NCBI GenBank assembly: GCA_002238725.1
Contig: MPMX01000008.1
Span: 43,950 to 107,949 of the forward strand
DNA length: 64,000 bases
Direction: 5' to 3'
DNA from: Rhodospirillaceae bacterium bin65
Lineage (GTDB): Bacteria; Pseudomonadota; Alphaproteobacteria; Bin65
Below, piece after piece: positions 62,084 to 64,000 of this stretch; the first letter of the stretch is position 1; every line of letters begins with the position of its first letter. The notes beneath the pieces were generated by a model, which ran no database searches, was not told where the DNA came from, and was given only the letters and a program-made list of their open reading frames with translations. A program made the translations under genes and the position numbers.

Positions 62084-63262
62084 ATGTTCACCTCCTTCTT
62101 CCTCGAGCTTCGCAAGGCCCATCTGCCGGTCAGCATGAAGGAATATCTGCTGCTGCTCGAAGCCGTGAAGCAGGGGCTGGCCGACTACAAGGTCGACGAT
62201 TTCTATTATCTGTCCCGCTCCGCGCTGGTGAAGGACGAGCGAAACCTGGACAAGTTCGACCGGGTGTTCGGCCATGTCTTCAAGGGGCTGGAAATGCTCT
62301 CCGAGCTGTTCGATCCGGCCAACATCCCGGAGGACTGGCTGCGCAAGATGGCCGAGCTCCACCTGACCGAGGAGGAGAAGGCCGAGATCGAGGCCATGGG
62401 CGGCTGGGAAAAGCTCATGGAGGAACTGAAGAAGCGCCTCGAAGAGCAGAAGGGCCGGCACCAGGGCGGCAACAAGTGGATCGGCACCGCCGGCAAGAGC
62501 CCCTACGGCGCCTACGGCTACAATCCGGAAGGCGTGCGCATCGGCCAGGACGGCAACCGCAATTTCTCGGCGGTCAAGGTCTGGGACAAGCGCGAATTCC
62601 GCAACCTCGACGATTCGGTCGAACTCGGCACCCGCAACATCAAGATCGCCCTGCGCAAGCTGCGCCGCTTCGCCCGGGAAGGCGCGGCCGACGAGCTCGA
62701 CCTGCCCGACACCATCCACTCGACCGCCAAGCAGGGCTGGCTCGATATCAGAATGGTGCCGGAGCGGCACAACGCCGTGAAGGTGCTGATCTTCTTCGAT
62801 GTCGGCGGCTCGATGAGCCCGCACGTCAAGGTCTGCGAGGAGCTGTTTTCGGCCTGCAAGACCGAGTTCAAGCATCTGCAGTATTATTACTTCCACAACT
62901 GCCTGTACGATTTCGTCTGGGAGGACAACCGCCGGCGCAACAGCGAGCCGATGAAGACCTGGGACGTGCTCCATACCTACGGCAGCGACTACAAGGTGAT
63001 TTTCGTCGGCGACGCCTCCATGAGCCCCTACGAGATCGCCATGCCGGGCGGTTCGGTCGAATACTGGAACGAGGAGGCGGGCGAGGTCTGGCTCAACCGC
63101 ATCGTCCAGACCTTCACCCATTGCGTCTGGCTGAATCCGGTGCCGAAGCGGCACTGGCAGTATACACCCTCGATCGGCATGATCGGCGACGCCTTCGAGC
63201 ACCGGATGTACGAACTGACCCTCCATGGGCTGGACGAGGCGATCAAGGAACTCAGCCACTAG
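62084..63262 (+). CDS. CoxE-like VWA-domain protein
   Basis: A 392-aa protein of the CoxE/VWA family from ATG 62084 (MFTSFFLELRKAHLPVSMKE). A helical N-terminal half (LADYKVDDFYYLSRSALVKDE) precedes the VWA domain with the MIDAS-type DVGGSMS near residue 243, VFVGDASMSPYE and WLNPVPKRHWQY near the end. In CO dehydrogenase maturation CoxE works with the MoxR-type ATPase CoxD to mature the Mo centre. No such ATPase is next to it here, but a CoxL-type subunit is encoded at 6289-8598. Confidence 0.88.
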   Translation: MFTSFFLELRKAHLPVSMKEYLLLLEAVKQGLADYKVDDFYYLSRSALVKDERNLDKFDRVFGHVFKGLEMLSELFDPANIPEDWLRKMAELHLTEEEKAEIEAMGGWEKLMEELKKRLEEQKGRHQGGNKWIGTAGKSPYGAYGYNPEGVRIGQDGNRNFSAVKVWDKREFRNLDDSVELGTRNIKIALRKLRRFAREGAADELDLPDTIHSTAKQGWLDIRMVPERHNAVKVLIFFDVGGSMSPHVKVCEELFSACKTEFKHLQYYYFHNCLYDFVWEDNRRRNSEPMKTWDVLHTYGSDYKVIFVGDASMSPYEIAMPGGSVEYWNEEAGEVWLNRIVQTFTHCVWLNPVPKRHWQYTPSIGMIGDAFEHRMYELTLHGLDEAIKELSH

Positions 63263-63413
63263 GGCAACGTCCGGGTCGGCGCGCTTTTCGCGCACCGGGT
63301 GGGGTTGGCGCGGCGCCAGCCGCGCACCGGCGGTCCGATAAGCAGGTTCGGGCGGTTCTGCCGTTGGCAGCGCATGCCCCCTCCCGTCATTCCGACCGAG
63401 CGCATACCCCCTC

Positions 63414-63539
63414 CGTCATTTCGACCGAGCGCAGCGAGCGGAGAAATCTTTCACCCGCGGCGCCGGGACCGGAGCGCCGTGCCGGAAAGATTTCTCCGCT
63501 CCGCCCCGGAACAAATCCGGGGCTCCGGTCGAAATGACG
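63414..63539. repeat. Inverted repeat element with GAGAAATCTTTC arms
   Basis: The left arm (63414-63452: CGTCATTTCGACCGAGCG, then GCGGAGAAATCTTTC) and right arm (63485-63539: GAAAGATTTCTCCGC, then CGGTCGAAATGACG) are inverted copies around a 32-bp centre; the right arm has an insertion of about 16 bp. A partial extra copy of the left end lies at 63386-63404. This type of intergenic hairpin is widespread in bacterial genomes. Confidence 0.75.
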
Positions 63540-63567
63540 GCGCGGGTTCGGGCAACAGGTAACGGGC

Positions 63568-63593
63568 GTCATGAAATGTCATGAAATGTCATG
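63568..63593. repeat. 10-bp tandem repeat, 2.6 copies
   Basis: The unit TGTCATGAAA again, overlapping the stop codon of the minus-strand gene that ends here. It matches the repeat at 2191-2217. Confidence 0.8.
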
Positions 63594-64000
63594 GGCGGCT
63601 CCGTTCTGTCCGGCGGCGCTGCCGTTCTGCCGGTGGGCCGAACGGGCGGCGTGGGGCGCCGGGGCCGGGGATGCGGCGGCGCAGGGCGCGGCGTCGGCCC
63701 GGCCGAGGCCGTTCGCCGGATGCCGGCATGGGGCGCTGTCCTCCTGTCCGGCGAGCGGCGCCGGCGCGGACGGGCCGTCCTCCGCCTCGCCGTCCCGCTC
63801 CGGGTCGTCCTGTTCCGGGTCGTCCTGCGCGGAAGCGAAGGGATCCTCGTGGGTCGGGGCGTCGGGCCACGGTTCGACCGGTTCGTCGCCGTTGCGGAGG
63901 CGGTTCATCCAGTCGCTTTCGACGCCGTCGATATACTCATCGTCGCCCTTGCGGATGTCCGGATGCTCGCCGAAACCGGGCTTCGGCCGGAAAGGAAGGT
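63579..64000 (-). CDS. Unknown acidic protein, 5' end cut by window edge
   Basis: The 3' 139 codons of a gene that enters the window at 64000. The visible N-terminal part reads FRPKPGFGEHPDIRKGDDEY, then IDGVESDWMNRLRNGDEPVE, and looks conserved. The last 80 residues are a low-complexity tail rich in Asp, Glu, Pro and Ala that ends in the tandem repeat. A shorter frame from an internal Met at 63908 is not the true start because the frame stays open upstream. Family not recognised. Confidence 0.6.
   Translation of the reverse strand, partial: LPFRPKPGFGEHPDIRKGDDEYIDGVESDWMNRLRNGDEPVEPWPDAPTHEDPFASAQDDPEQDDPERDGEAEDGPSAPAPLAGQEDSAPCRHPANGLGRADAAPCAAASPAPAPHAARSAHRQNGSAAGQNGAAHDIS

Overview
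The window is GC-rich throughout, with dense, often overlapping genes. It carries SmpB, RsmD, RluB, RlmN, TRAP and tripartite tricarboxylate (TTT) transporters, and many CoA-ester and aromatic-degradation enzymes. This fits a free-living, metabolically versatile alphaproteobacterium (Rhodospirillales-like is my guess; no rRNA or tRNA gene is present to decide). No function here was tested by database search; calls rest on motifs and family knowledge.

Layout. 1-8.6 kb: the 5' part of RNase D, a secreted dienelactone-hydrolase-like protein, a cyclase, then a minus-strand set of an orphan molybdenum hydroxylase large subunit, a tiny membrane peptide, a thiolase-like protein lacking the catalytic Cys and His, and a DUF35-SDR fusion whose SDR lacks its Tyr. 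8.7-9.0 kb: a nested palindromic element. 9.2-16 kb: a plus-strand catabolic unit (MTHFR-like, dienoyl-CoA isomerase-like, Rieske dioxygenase alpha and beta, TRAP transporter). 16-21.2 kb: a minus-strand TTT transporter followed by NAD kinase and an AbrB-family permease. 21.3-24.2 kb: RNA modification genes. 24.2-24.9 kb: a toxin-antitoxin pair with its own promoter. 25-35 kb: acyl-CoA dehydrogenase, a LigM/DesA-like O-demethylase, phosphoglycerate kinase, a LacI-controlled UxaA/SuyAB-like lyase, a hydrolase and an acyltransferase. 35.4-42.5 kb: an atuA-atuC-atuE-atuF-like acyl-CoA carboxylation operon. 44.2 kb: smpB.

The most striking feature is a 13.0-kb integrative element (about 45,510-58,548). 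It is inserted inside a 3-hydroxyanthranilate-dioxygenase-like cupin gene that belongs to a minus-strand operon (OYE-like reductase, pobA, cupin, ridA). A 17-bp core, TCCGGCTCCTGCCAGAG, is present at both junctions. Joining the flanks across it restores an in-frame 171-aa cupin: its first 31 codons now lie at 58.6 kb and the rest at 45.1-45.5 kb. The element encodes a P4-type tyrosine integrase with its own promoter, an AlpA-like regulator, a RepA-like hexameric helicase next to a possible initiator, and a noncoding region with three tandem 20-bp iterons and a 25-bp dyad, recalling the RSF1010 origin. It also has several unknown genes, a combinatorial minisatellite, four copies of a 15-bp palindrome, an internal inverted att-like end and a two-repeat type I-E CRISPR-like unit. 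No capsid, portal or conjugation genes are visible.

58.6-64 kb: the displaced cupin 5' end, pobA and the OYE-like gene, a CoxE-like VWA protein, and the 3' end of an unknown acidic protein.
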